Shown here in pieces: positions 1-9,862 of a DNA stretch of 64,000 nt. The first letter of the stretch is position 1. Each line of letters starts with the position of its first letter. This DNA comes from Ferirhizobium litorale (lineage in GTDB: Bacteria > Pseudomonadota > Alphaproteobacteria > Rhizobiales > Rhizobiaceae): assembly GCA_030028905.1 (NCBI GenBank), contig JALDYZ010000019.1, forward strand, positions 1-64,000, in the 5' to 3' direction. The translations under genes were made by a program, and so were the position numbers. A model generated the notes under the pieces. That model had not been told where the DNA came from and did not search any database. It worked only from the letters and a program-made list of their open reading frames with translations.

Positions 1-136
1 ATGCATCGCCGCGACCGTCATCTTCTGGCTCTGATCAATGAGTCCTGAGCCTAGGTAAGGCCGTACTCAAAAATGTCCGTGTTCTTCTACGCTAATCAAG
101 TACGCCCCTTGATTGTGCACAACTGGAGACCACCGC

Positions 137-143
137 CTGTCAT
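137..143 (+). promoter_or_regulatory. Possible PhoB half-site upstream of ugpB
   Basis: The bases CTGTCAT match one half of the Pho box consensus, and ugp operons are phosphate-starvation genes in enterobacteria and rhizobia. The second repeat expected 11 bases downstream is poor: only two of seven positions fit. This is therefore a candidate half-site in a 286-base leader in which I see no other clear element. Promoter hexamers could not be assigned. Confidence 0.3.
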
Positions 144-286
144 AATTTCGTTGCAGGTTCATTTCTTTTCGTTTTGAATGAGGGCTGCTTCAAATGAAGC
201 AAGATCCCGTCAGTCCTGGGAGGTTCTGGCGGTGTCTATATCTCGGCCAGCGTATGCTGGACCAGGTGGAACATCAGGGAGGCACC

Positions 287-1594
287 ATGTCCACTAAACG
301 TTGCGCTGCATCTGCGGCGACCCTCGCCATTTCGCTTTCTTTTGGCGCTTCTGCCTTTGCAGCGACGGAGCTGCAATGGTGGCATGCCATGACCGGGGCC
401 AACAACGAAGTTGTTGACGAGCTTGCCAAGGAATTTAACGAAAGCCAGAGCGAGTACAAGATCACGCCCGTCTTCAAGGGGACCTATCCGGAAACGCTGA
501 ATGCCGGCATCGCTGCATTCCGCTCCAAGCAGCCGCCCGCGATCATCCAGGTCTTTGATGCCGGCTCCGGCGTGATGATGGGCGCAGAAGGGGCAATCGT
601 TCCTGTCGCCGAAGTGCTGCAGAAGGGTGGCTTCGAATTCAACAAGTCGGATTATCTAGCGGGCATTGTTGCTTACTACTCAAAGCCGGACGGTACCATG
701 CTGTCCTTCCCCTACAATTCTTCGTCGCCGATCCTTTATTTCAACAAGGACGCCTTCACGAAGGCCGGACTGGATGCGGAGAACCCGCCGAAGACCTGGC
801 CGGAAGTGTTCGAGGCTGCTCGGAAGATCAAGGACAGCGGTGCCGCGCCATGCGGTATGACATCGACGTGGCTGACCTGGATCCAGACTGAAAACTTCGC
901 AGCCTGGAACAATGTTTCCTATGGCACCAATGAGAACGGGCTTGCTGAAGGCACCGTCGAATTGCAGATCAATTCGCCGCTTTATGTCCAGCATTTCCAA
1001 TCTATTGCCGACCTGGCAAAGGACGGCGCTTTCCGTTACGGCGGTCGCACGTCCGAGGCGAAGCAGCTCTTCCTGTCGGGTGAATGCGCCATCATGACTG
1101 AGTCCTCGGGCGGCCTCGGTGACATCGTAAAGTCGGGAATCAATTATGGTATCGGCCAGCTTCCCTACTACGAAGGCAATGGCCCGCAGAACACCATTCC
1201 GGGCGGCGCCAGCCTCTGGGTCTTCGGCGGCAAGAGCGATGAGGAATACAAAGGCATCGCCCAGTTCTTCAACTTCTTGTCGCAGACGGAAATCCAGGCA
1301 CGCCTGCATCAGGTTTCCGGCTATCTTCCGGTGACCAATGCAGCCTACGAAGCAACCAAATCCTCCGGCTTCTACGAGAAGAACCCGGCACGTGAAACGC
1401 CGATCCTGCAGATGACCGGCAAGGCACCGACCGAAAACTCCAAGGGCGTGCGTCTGCCGAACCTGCCGCAGGTTCGCGACATCATGAACGAAGAGTTCGA
1501 AGCCATGCTGGCCGGCTCTCAGGATGCAAAGACAACACTCGACCGTATCGTCGAGCGGGGCAATGCTGCCATCGCTGCCGTCTCCAGCAACTGA
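287..1594 (+). CDS. ugpB: sn-glycerol-3-phosphate ABC transporter, periplasmic binding protein UgpB
   Basis: Periplasmic receptor of the glycerol-3-phosphate/glycerophosphodiester importer, 435 residues, close to the roughly 438 usual for UgpB. Residues 1-25 form a Sec signal peptide ending AFA. The mature protein opens with LQWWHAMTG and carries blocks I recognise from UgpB: GIAAFRSKQPPAIIQV, the FPYNSSSPILYFNKDAF segment, and GGASLWVFGG near residue 305. I chose the ATG at 287, preceded by AGGGAGG, rather than the in-frame ATG at 194, because the extra 31 residues before the signal peptide do not look like leader sequence. It is first in ugpBAEC and is separated from ugpA by a strong hairpin. 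A related sugar receptor is possible but less likely. Confidence 0.92.
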   Translation: MSTKRCAASAATLAISLSFGASAFAATELQWWHAMTGANNEVVDELAKEFNESQSEYKITPVFKGTYPETLNAGIAAFRSKQPPAIIQVFDAGSGVMMGAEGAIVPVAEVLQKGGFEFNKSDYLAGIVAYYSKPDGTMLSFPYNSSSPILYFNKDAFTKAGLDAENPPKTWPEVFEAARKIKDSGAAPCGMTSTWLTWIQTENFAAWNNVSYGTNENGLAEGTVELQINSPLYVQHFQSIADLAKDGAFRYGGRTSEAKQLFLSGECAIMTESSGGLGDIVKSGINYGIGQLPYYEGNGPQNTIPGGASLWVFGGKSDEEYKGIAQFFNFLSQTEIQARLHQVSGYLPVTNAAYEATKSSGFYEKNPARETPILQMTGKAPTENSKGVRLPNLPQVRDIMNEEFEAMLAGSQDAKTTLDRIVERGNAAIAAVSSN

Positions 1595-1608
1595 TCTGAC
1601 CTACTGAC

Positions 1609-1642
1609 GGCACTGCCCGCATCGGAAGGTGTGGGCAGTGCC
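1609..1642 (+). terminator. Intercistronic hairpin after ugpB
   Basis: A perfect 10-bp stem, GGCACTGCCC (1609-1618) pairing with GGGCAGTGCC (1633-1642), lies between ugpB and ugpA and is followed by a short T run. Such a hairpin after a binding-protein gene commonly lowers expression of the downstream membrane genes or protects the upstream message. I infer partial termination or RNA stabilisation, not a full stop, because ugpAEC follow directly. Confidence 0.7.
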
Positions 1643-1670
1643 TTTCCTCTGGCGGCTGAGGAGCTTCACC

Positions 1671-2552
1671 TTGCACACGGTTCACTTCCCGAACAAAATT
1701 CTGCCCTACCTGCTCCTGGCGCCTCAGATCATCCTGACGCTGGTCTTCTTCTTCTGGCCCGCAAGCCAGGCGATCTACCAATCAATGTTCCGAGAGGATC
1801 CGTTCGGGCTGAAAAGCACCTTCGTGGGTTTTGCCAATTTCTCTGATGTTCTTTCGGACCCAAATTACTTGCATTCGTTCCAAGTGACGATCGTCTTCAG
1901 CGTTCTGACGGCTCTGGTATCCATGGCGGTCGCGCTCCTTCTGGCGACGGCCGCCGACAAGGTCGTCCGTGGTCCGACCTTCTACCGCACGCTTCTGATC
2001 TGGCCCTATGCCGTGGCTCCCGCCGTCGCAGGTATGTTGTGGCTTTTCATGTTCAACCCGGCCATGGGGACACTCGCCCATCTACTGCGCTCAACCGGCT
2101 TCGACTGGGATCCCCTATTGAAGGGCGACCAGGCGATGGCTCTCATCGTCGTCGCGGCCGCCTGGAAGCAAATCAGCTACAATTTCCTCTTCTTCGTTGC
2201 CGGTCTCCAAGCCATCCCGAAGTCGCTGATCGAGGCCGCCGCGATCGACGGGGCCCGTGGCAGCCGACGCTTCTGGACCATCATCTTCCCGCTTCTGGCA
2301 CCGACGACCTTCTTCCTGCTGGTTGTTAATACGGTCTACGCCTTCTTCGACACCTTCGGGATCATCCACTCGGTAACCGGAGGCGGCCCCGCAAAAGCCA
2401 CTGAAACGCTGGTCTACAAGGTTTACAACGATGGGTTCGTCAACCTGAACCTCGGCTCATCCGCAGCGCAGTCCGTCATCCTGATGATCATCGTGATCGG
2501 CCTGACTGCCTTCCAGTTCCGCTTCGTCGAGAAGCGGGTCCATTACGGCTGA
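1671..2552 (+). CDS. ugpA: Glycerol-3-phosphate ABC transporter permease UgpA
   Basis: Inner-membrane permease of the Ugp importer with about six hydrophobic segments. The binding-protein-dependent permease EAA loop is visible as [15 protein letters not shown] near residue 190, the contact site for the ATPase. I placed the start at TTG 1671 because GAGGAG sits seven bases upstream; this gives 293 residues, matching the roughly 295 of UgpA. A GTG at 1629 would add an unconvincing N-terminus that overlaps the ugpB hairpin. ugpE begins nine bases after the stop, consistent with one operon. Confidence 0.9.
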   Translation: MHTVHFPNKILPYLLLAPQIILTLVFFFWPASQAIYQSMFREDPFGLKSTFVGFANFSDVLSDPNYLHSFQVTIVFSVLTALVSMAVALLLATAADKVVRGPTFYRTLLIWPYAVAPAVAGMLWLFMFNPAMGTLAHLLRSTGFDWDPLLKGDQAMALIVVAAAWKQISYNFLFFVAGLQAIPKSLIEAAAIDGARGSRRFWTIIFPLLAPTTFFLLVVNTVYAFFDTFGIIHSVTGGGPAKATETLVYKVYNDGFVNLNLGSSAAQSVILMIIVIGLTAFQFRFVEKRVHYG

Positions 2553-2561
2553 GGACCGGAC

Positions 2562-3409
2562 ATGATTGAAAAACGCCCCATCGCCAATCTGACTGGCCAT
2601 CTGATCCTCGTGATCGGCATCATCATCGTTGCCTTTCCGATCTACTACACTTTCATCGCCTCATCGATGAGTTCGCAAGACATCATCCGGCCACCCATGT
2701 CGCTGTTGCCCGGAGGTCATCTGGCCGAGAACTACGCAGAAGCGATGTCCGGTGGCGTCGAGCGTGTCGTCGGCGTGAGCCTCGAACGTCTGCTCTTCAA
2801 CTCCTTCGTAGTGGCCATCGCAATCGCTGTCGGAAAGATCATCATCTCGTTCCTGTCGGCCTTCGCCATCGTCTTTTTCCGATTCCGCTTCCGGATGTTT
2901 TTCTTCTGGATGATCTTCATCACCCTGATGTTGCCGGTCGAGGTACGAATTCTACCCACATACAAGGTCATCGTGGATCTCGGGCTCATCGACACCTATG
3001 CGGGTCTGACTTTACCGCTGATGGCATCCGCCACCGCCACTTTCCTGTTCAGGCAGTTCTTCCTGACCATACCGGGCGAACTGGTCGAAGCTGCGCGGAT
3101 CGACAATGCCGGTCCCTTCCGCTTCATGAAGGATATCCTGCTTCCGCTTTCGACCACCAACATCGCGGCGCTCTTCGTCATTCTGTTCATCTACGGCTGG
3201 ACCCAATACCTCTGGCCGCTTCTGGTCACGAACGACGCCAAGATGAACACGATCATCATCGGTCTTCGCCGCATGGTCGACTTCACCGACGCGTCCACCC
3301 CATGGAACTTCGTCATGGTCACGGCGATCCTCGCCATCATCCCTCCCATCATCGTCGTCGTCTTGATGCAGCGATGGTTCGTCAAAGGTCTTGTGGAGAC
3401 AGAAAAGTA

Positions 3410-3410
<1 letters not shown>
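2562..3410 (+). CDS. ugpE: Glycerol-3-phosphate ABC transporter permease UgpE
   Basis: Second membrane subunit of the Ugp importer, 282 residues versus about 281 in known UgpE. It has an N-terminal membrane segment ([20 protein letters not shown]), several further hydrophobic helices and the EAA loop [17 protein letters not shown] around residue 172. It pairs with UgpA to form the channel. Its TAA stop overlaps the ATG of ugpC by one base, so the two genes are probably translationally coupled. Confidence 0.92.
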
Positions 3411-4459
<1,049 letters not shown>

Positions 4460-4476
4460 TGCCATTGGGTTAAAGG

Positions 4477-4505
4477 TGTAGCGGGACCTCTTCTGCCCCG
4501 CTACA
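4477..4505. terminator. Hairpin between convergent ugpC and phosphatase genes
   Basis: A 9-bp perfect stem, TGTAGCGGG with CCCGCTACA, and an 11-base loop lie 17 bases past the ugpC stop and 30 bases past the stop of the minus-strand phosphatase. The convergent placement fits a bidirectional terminator. The T tract is weak on both sides. Confidence 0.6.
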
Positions 4506-4535
4506 ATACCGCGATGAGGCGGCTCTGCTGCAATT

Positions 4536-5339
4536 TCACCGATTGCTCGTGTGCAGATCCAACAGTTCATCGTAGCAAGACTGGTTTGCCGCCAGGACCG
4601 GATGCCCTTGTAGGAACGCCTCGCCGTGTCCCGGGAAGGGAAGGGTCTTGCCCCCGGCTTCCCGCACGAGGCAGAAGCCCGCCATGCAGTCCCACGCGCG
4701 CATATGCGGCTCGTAGTATCCGACTAGCCTGCCGGCTGCGACATAGGCCAGCATCAAGGCACCCGAACCGTTGCGGATGAAATTGCCGCCACGCTGCATC
4801 AGGCCGGCGATGATGGCGCCGACGCGCTGAGGGTTCACATAGTTATTGCAGCCAATTCCCGTCATCGCATTCTGCAAATTGCGGCTGGGATCGAGGCGCA
4901 GGGGCTTGTCATTCAGCGTCGCACCGAAACCGAGCGCCGAGGCGTAAAGCTCATCCGAGCAGGGCACATGGATCACGCCCACGACCGGCTCCCCATCCCG
5001 CACGATCGCGACGGAAACACACCAGGTCGGCATGCCGTTGACGAAGGGGGCGGTGCCGTCGATCGGATCGACGACCCAGGTAAAGCCTGAGGTACCTTCG
5101 TCATGGCCGAACTCCTCTCCAAGGAACCCGTCATTCGCGTAGATCTCGGCCACGCGCTCCTTGAGGAAAGTCTCGACGTTGCGGTCGGCGATGGAGACCA
5201 CGTCCTGAAGATCGCGCTTCGTTTCGATCACCAACGTGTCCCGGCGGTTGAAATAGTCGAGCGCCATGGCTCCCGCTTCCGCCGCCAGAGTCTTGGCCAG
5301 AGCAAAACGCGCGGCGAGTGCCGTATCATTCACTGTCAT
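4536..5339 (-). CDS. Inositol monophosphatase-family phosphatase
   Basis: A 267-residue Mg-dependent phosphomonoesterase of the IMPase/HisN/CysQ family. The metal-binding motifs are present: GEEFG near residue 70, DPIDGTAPF at about 93, and the C-terminal MRAWDCMAG. Family members dephosphorylate inositol phosphate, histidinol phosphate, sugar phosphates or PAP; sequence alone does not say which. It is the last gene of a minus-strand set with an ABC importer (30 bases after the ATPase stop). I infer that it dephosphorylates the imported compound, as an organophosphate uptake system would need. Confidence 0.85.
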   Translation of the reverse strand: MTVNDTALAARFALAKTLAAEAGAMALDYFNRRDTLVIETKRDLQDVVSIADRNVETFLKERVAEIYANDGFLGEEFGHDEGTSGFTWVVDPIDGTAPFVNGMPTWCVSVAIVRDGEPVVGVIHVPCSDELYASALGFGATLNDKPLRLDPSRNLQNAMTGIGCNNYVNPQRVGAIIAGLMQRGGNFIRNGSGALMLAYVAAGRLVGYYEPHMRAWDCMAGFCLVREAGGKTLPFPGHGEAFLQGHPVLAANQSCYDELLDLHTSNR

Positions 5340-5369
5340 TGTCTTCTTCCTTTGGTCTTCCTGAAATGG

Positions 5370-6428
5370 TCAGCCGCTGATAACGGCAATGCCACGGTTC
5401 TTGAACGCCAGCGTGACGTCGCTCGCCGCGGCATGGGCATGATCGACGTCGTGATCGATGACGAAGAGCGTGCCCACATCGGTCTCGACCTCGTATTCGA
5501 CATGACCACCGAGATAGGCGGAGTGAAGGACGCGCCCCTTCAGTCCGTCCACGCCGGCAGCACCGATCCTGATGGCTCCGGGTCGAACCGCGAGCTTGGC
5601 CGGTCCTCGACCCGCCTTCGAGTGCAGGCGATGCTCGAGATTGCTAACCCGCACGAGCACTTCGCCGCCATCGGACTGCACGACCTCGCACGGCAGCACG
5701 TTCGCCTCGCCCATGAAGTCTGCGATGAAAGGCGAGGCCGGAGCTTCGTAGAGCTCGCGCGGCGCACCCGATTGGGCGATCTCCCCGTCCTTCATCACGA
5801 TGATGCGGTCGGAGACGGCAAGCGCTTCGTCCTGGTCATGGGTTACATAGACGGCGGTGAAGCCTAGACGCTGTTGGAGGTCGCGGATCTCGGTGCGGAC
5901 TCGGCGCCTCAGACGCGCATCGAGATTGGACAGCGGCTCGTCGAGCAGAAGCACCTGCGGCTCGAGAACCAGCGCCCGCGCCACCGCGACACGCTGCTGC
6001 TGCCCGCCCGAAAGCTCGGCCGGCAGACGATGGCCCATGCCGGCGAGACCGACGAGCCGAAGCCCCTCCTCCGCTTTCTCCCGCGCTACCTTCTTGCCCA
6101 AGCCCGAAGATTGCAGCCCGTAAGCGACGTTTTCCAGCGAACTCATATGCGGGAACAGCGCATAGGACTGGAAGACCATGGAAACGTCGCGCTCATTGGC
6201 CGGCAGCATCGTAACGTCCTTGCCGCCGATGAGGACCCGGCCGGAGGTCGGATGCTCCAGCCCCGCCAGCATGCGCAGCGTCGTCGTCTTGCCGCAACCC
6301 GAGGGACCGAGCAGGGTCACCAGCGTGCCGGGTTCGATGGTGAGCGAGAGATCGGGAATGGCGGTGAAGGCACCGAAGGTCTTGCGGACACTCTGAAAGG
6401 TGACGGATCCGGCTTTGACGTTGATCAT
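5370..6428 (-). CDS. ABC transporter ATP-binding protein (FbpC/PotA/AfuC type)
   Basis: A 352-residue importer ATPase. Walker A GPSGCGKTT is at residues 41-49, the signature is LSGGQQQRVAVARAL, Walker B is [12 protein letters not shown] and the switch segment is YVTHDQDEALAVSDR. A TOBE-like C-terminal domain follows (LAVRPGAIRIG). The start codon overlaps the upstream permease stop in an ATGA junction, indicating translational coupling. General annotation would be iron(III) or spermidine uptake. The phosphatase beside it and the binding-protein subtype make a hexose-phosphate-type (AfuC-like) role at least as likely; this is inference. Confidence 0.88.
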   Translation of the reverse strand: MINVKAGSVTFQSVRKTFGAFTAIPDLSLTIEPGTLVTLLGPSGCGKTTTLRMLAGLEHPTSGRVLIGGKDVTMLPANERDVSMVFQSYALFPHMSSLENVAYGLQSSGLGKKVAREKAEEGLRLVGLAGMGHRLPAELSGGQQQRVAVARALVLEPQVLLLDEPLSNLDARLRRRVRTEIRDLQQRLGFTAVYVTHDQDEALAVSDRIIVMKDGEIAQSGAPRELYEAPASPFIADFMGEANVLPCEVVQSDGGEVLVRVSNLEHRLHSKAGRGPAKLAVRPGAIRIGAAGVDGLKGRVLHSAYLGGHVEYEVETDVGTLFVIDHDVDHAHAAASDVTLAFKNRGIAVISG

Positions 6429-8656
6429 GCGGTATTCTCCTGACCGTGTGGAACGGGACGGGTATCGCCGAGACCGGCAACACGATTTTCGCGGCGCAGC
6501 TTGCGTTCGCCGACAATGACCTGGAAGCCACCGATGACCGTGATCATCACGACGATCAGCATCGAGGAGTAGGCGATCGCCACGCCGTATTCGCCGTTTT
6601 CGACGAGGCCGACGATGTAGGAGGTCGCCATGTTGTATTCGGCGCTGACGAGGAAGATGACGGCGCTGATCGAGGTGATTGCCCGCACGAAGGAGTAGAC
6701 AAGCGCCGCGGTGATCGCCGGCCGCAGAAGCGGCAGGATGATCTTTCGTACGGTGCGGAAGCTGTTTGCTCTGAGCGTCAGCGAGGCCTCATCCAGACTC
6801 TTGTCGAGCTGACTCATCGCTGCGATGCCGCCGCGCACGCCGACCGGCATGTTGCGGAACACGAAGCAGGCGATGAGGATGAGCGCCGAGCCGGTCATTT
6901 CGAGCGGCGGAAGGTTGAACGCCATGATGTAGCTGACACCGATGACCGTGCCCGGAATGGCGAAGCTCATCATCAGGGCGAACTCGAACAGGTTCCGGCC
7001 AGCGAATTTCTGCCGCACGATGATGTAGGCGGTCAGCAGCCCGACGGCAGCCGTCAACGGGGCTGAGATCAGAGAGATCTCCATGGTCGTCCAGAAGGAA
7101 TTCCAGGCAACGCCCGTCCAGGCGATTGCACCATTCTCTATGCTGACGGAGAATGCGCGTGCGTAGTGGTCGAGCGTCAGCGTGTTGTCGAGACCCCAGG
7201 TGGTAACGAAGCCGCCGAACAGGATCATGCCATAGACCACCACGGTGAAGATCATCCACGGGATGACGATGGCATGAACGCCGATCGACAGGCCGCGCGG
7301 CAGGGCGATGTGGGCACCGCTGTCCCCCTTGCCGGTAACGGTCGCGAAGTTCTTGCCCGACAACCAAACGCGTTGTGCGAGAAATGCCGACAGCGTGAAG
7401 AACAGCAGGACCAGTGCGAGCACGGCGGCGCGTGATGGATCGTTCTGAGACCCGACGACGGCGAAGAAAATTTCCGTCGAGAGAACGCCATTGCTGCCGC
7501 CGAGCACCAGAGGATTGCCGAAATCGGCCATGCTCTCGATGAAACCGATCAGGAAGGCATTGGCGAGACCCGGCTTCATCAGCGGCAGGGATACCCGCCA
7601 AAAGGTGCGCCAGCGGTCGGCACGCAGCGTCTGCGACGCTTCTTCCATCGACGGGCTGACACCCTCGACGACACCGATCAGGACGAGGAAGGAGATCGGG
7701 GTGAACGACAGGACCTGCGCGATCCAGATGCCGGTCAGGCCATAAAGCCATCGACCCGGCTCGATGCCGAACAGGCTGGACAGACCTTCGGTCACCACGC
7801 CGGCACGACCGAAGAGCAGCACGAGCGCAAGGCCGATGACGAAAGGCGGCGTGATGATCGGCAGGATGGTCAGAACGCGCAAACCCTTCTTAAAAGGAAA
7901 TCGGGTCCGGGTGGTAACGAGCGCGAAGGCGAGCCCGAGCAGGGTGGAGGCAGAAGCGGTCATGATGGCAAGGGCGAGCGTGCGCCAGGCAACGCCGCAG
8001 CGTCCGTCGCCCACCAGGCAGTTCAGGCTCCAGATGCCGGGATCCTGCATATTGCGGATGAAACCATCAGGCTTGAACGAGCCATCGAAATCCTGGACCG
8101 CTGCCACCAGCATGCTGCCGATCGGATAGAAGACGAAAACGAAGACGAGAAAAACGAGAAGCGAAATCGAACCGACGACGAAGGCGTCACCCTTCATGAC
8201 GCCGCGCTCGACGAGACCGAAGGCGAACATCAGAACGAAGAGGATCGCCATGGACACGGCACCGGCACCCATGGACGGCTGTCCATCGGAAAGCATTCCG
8301 AAGAGGCTTTCGCTGATCCCCCAGGTCCAGCCCGTGAACCCGATCGCAAGCCCTTGGAAGCAGAAGTAGATGAGCCCCGCCGCCCCAGCGGCGGCGAAGA
8401 GCGCCCCTCGGTGCATCGGGTCCGCGACGAAGCGGGCCGCCAGTGCGAGACCGATGAAAAGAACAACGCCCAGGAGCCAGACGCGTCCATGGGACGCGAT
8501 CTGCAACAGGCCGGGCGCGGTGTCCTGCGTGAAGGGGAAATCAACGAGCCAGCCCAGGCTAAAGAAGCCGGTCTCGAGCCTGTACCAGGGAAGCAGGAGG
8601 AATGACGCTACGGCAAGAGCCAACACGAGGTCCAGTCTCCGGTTGCCATGTCTCAT
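6425..8656 (-). CDS. Fused ABC transporter permease (two permease domains, FbpB/AfuB type)
   Basis: A 743-residue inner-membrane protein with two consecutive binding-protein-dependent permease domains in one chain, as in FbpB/AfuB-type importers. Each half has an EAA-like loop: MEEASQTLRADRWRTFWRVS in the first and LDEASLTLRANSFRTV in the second. An extra hydrophobic N-terminal region of about 180 residues with several helices precedes the first domain. I chose the ATG at 8656, with GAGG seven bases upstream, over the ATG at 8668; both are in frame. It overlaps the ATPase gene by four bases and follows the binding-protein gene across a hairpin. Confidence 0.88.
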   Translation of the reverse strand: MRHGNRRLDLVLALAVASFLLLPWYRLETGFFSLGWLVDFPFTQDTAPGLLQIASHGRVWLLGVVLFIGLALAARFVADPMHRGALFAAAGAAGLIYFCFQGLAIGFTGWTWGISESLFGMLSDGQPSMGAGAVSMAILFVLMFAFGLVERGVMKGDAFVVGSISLLVFLVFVFVFYPIGSMLVAAVQDFDGSFKPDGFIRNMQDPGIWSLNCLVGDGRCGVAWRTLALAIMTASASTLLGLAFALVTTRTRFPFKKGLRVLTILPIITPPFVIGLALVLLFGRAGVVTEGLSSLFGIEPGRWLYGLTGIWIAQVLSFTPISFLVLIGVVEGVSPSMEEASQTLRADRWRTFWRVSLPLMKPGLANAFLIGFIESMADFGNPLVLGGSNGVLSTEIFFAVVGSQNDPSRAAVLALVLLFFTLSAFLAQRVWLSGKNFATVTGKGDSGAHIALPRGLSIGVHAIVIPWMIFTVVVYGMILFGGFVTTWGLDNTLTLDHYARAFSVSIENGAIAWTGVAWNSFWTTMEISLISAPLTAAVGLLTAYIIVRQKFAGRNLFEFALMMSFAIPGTVIGVSYIMAFNLPPLEMTGSALILIACFVFRNMPVGVRGGIAAMSQLDKSLDEASLTLRANSFRTVRKIILPLLRPAITAALVYSFVRAITSISAVIFLVSAEYNMATSYIVGLVENGEYGVAIAYSSMLIVVMITVIGGFQVIVGERKLRRENRVAGLGDTRPVPHGQENTA

Positions 8657-8694
8657 GCTCGACCTCATTCATAGATGTCCGGAATTGATGGTGG

Positions 8695-8720
8695 AGTCGG
8701 CAGCCTGAAGGCTGCCGACT
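8695..8720 (-). terminator. Intercistronic hairpin after the first binding-protein gene
   Basis: An 11-bp perfect stem with a four-base TGAA loop (AGTCGGCAGCC pairing with GGCTGCCGACT) lies between the binding-protein stop at 8733 and the permease start. No T run follows it on the minus strand, so RNA stabilisation or attenuation is more likely than complete termination. Confidence 0.65.
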
Positions 8721-8732
8721 GAAGAGGCCAAG

Positions 8733-9758
8733 TCAGTTGGCGACGGCGCCGATGTCCCGCTCCCAGCGTTCCAGCAGAGCCTTGCGCTTTTCCGGATCGC
8801 CGAAGGTCTTGAAGTCGTAGTCAATCAGCTTGATGTCTTCGAATCGGGGCGCTTCCTTCGGGATTTCGGCGCTCTTGTTCGACGGGAGCTGGAAGGACTT
8901 GGCATCCTTCATGCGGGACTGGACTTCCGGCTTCAGTGACCAGTCGTACCAGGTCTTGGCGTTCTCCATGTTCCGGGCGCGCTTGACGATCGACATGGAG
9001 CCGATCTCGTAGCCGGTACCCTCGCAGGGCGCGATCGACTTGACCGGGAAGCCTTCGGCCGTCTGGGCAACAGCGTCATGCATGAAGACGATGCCGAGTC
9101 CGGTCTCGCCGCGTGCAGCCGCCTTGACCGGCGCGGAGCCGGACTTCGTATACTGCGAGATGTTCGCGTTGAGCGCCTTCAGATATTCGAACGCCTTGTC
9201 TTCGCCCATGATCTGAACGAGCGAGGCAAGCGCGGTATAGGCGGTGCCGGACGAGTTCGGGTTGGCGATCTGGATTTCGCCCTTGAGTTCCGGTGCCAGC
9301 AGGTCGGCCCAGCAGACCGGCTCCTTGTAGCCCTTCTGCTTGAAGATATCAGTGTTGTATCCCCAGCCGAGCGCACCGGCATAGACGCCGACAGTCTTGA
9401 AGCCCGAGCTTTCAGCCTGGCTCTTCGCCCAGTCCTGCAACTGGTCGAGCATCGGAGACTTGTACTCCTCCGTCAACCCTTCGGAGGCGGCCTGGAGATG
9501 GGGATCGCCCGTACCCGCCCACCAGAGATCGGTCTTCGGATTGCGGGCTTCGGCCCGGATCTTGGCATAGGCCTCGCCGGAGGACATGCGGACCATGTTA
9601 ACCTTGATGTCATGGGCCTTTTCGAAGTCGCCCTTCATCTGTTCGCAAATCACCACGTCTGCCGCGCAGATGAGGTTGAGTTCGCCCGCGGCGAGTGCCG
9701 AGCCTGCGCTCAGGCTCGTGGTGGCCAGAAAAATGGTGGAAAGCACTGTCAGTCGCAT
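8733..9758 (-). CDS. ABC transporter periplasmic substrate-binding protein, Fbp/AfuA-like (copy 1)
   Basis: A 341-residue periplasmic receptor with a signal peptide ending GSALA around residue 23. The family block VNMVRMSSGEAYAKIRAE is followed by TDLWWAGTGDPHLQAASEGL; from memory this pattern belongs to the subgroup that includes the hexose-phosphate receptor AfuA, usually annotated as iron(III)-binding. It is the receptor gene nearest the permease, with a hairpin between them. A paralog lies immediately upstream with many shared blocks, such as APCEGTGYEIG and SISFMHDAV-like segments. Ligand unproven; iron remains an alternative. Confidence 0.85.
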   Translation of the reverse strand: MRLTVLSTIFLATTSLSAGSALAAGELNLICAADVVICEQMKGDFEKAHDIKVNMVRMSSGEAYAKIRAEARNPKTDLWWAGTGDPHLQAASEGLTEEYKSPMLDQLQDWAKSQAESSGFKTVGVYAGALGWGYNTDIFKQKGYKEPVCWADLLAPELKGEIQIANPNSSGTAYTALASLVQIMGEDKAFEYLKALNANISQYTKSGSAPVKAAARGETGLGIVFMHDAVAQTAEGFPVKSIAPCEGTGYEIGSMSIVKRARNMENAKTWYDWSLKPEVQSRMKDAKSFQLPSNKSAEIPKEAPRFEDIKLIDYDFKTFGDPEKRKALLERWERDIGAVAN

Positions 9759-9862
9759 GGGTATCCTCCTGTTGCTTGCGTCTGATGGAAGTCGAAAGCG
9801 GAAAACCTTCGTCGGCGGTGTCGTTGAGCAACGGTGCCGGCATGGTCCGGTCGTGAGAAAAA

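Noticed and set aside
1..34. Possible 3-prime end of an upstream membrane protein gene (frame 2 ends F-W-L-stop at the left edge)
   Set aside because: Only ten codons are visible, too few to support a gene or a family.
137..154. A full two-repeat Pho box upstream of ugpB
   Set aside because: Only the first half matches; the second repeat at the right spacing fits two of seven bases, so only a low-confidence half-site was kept.
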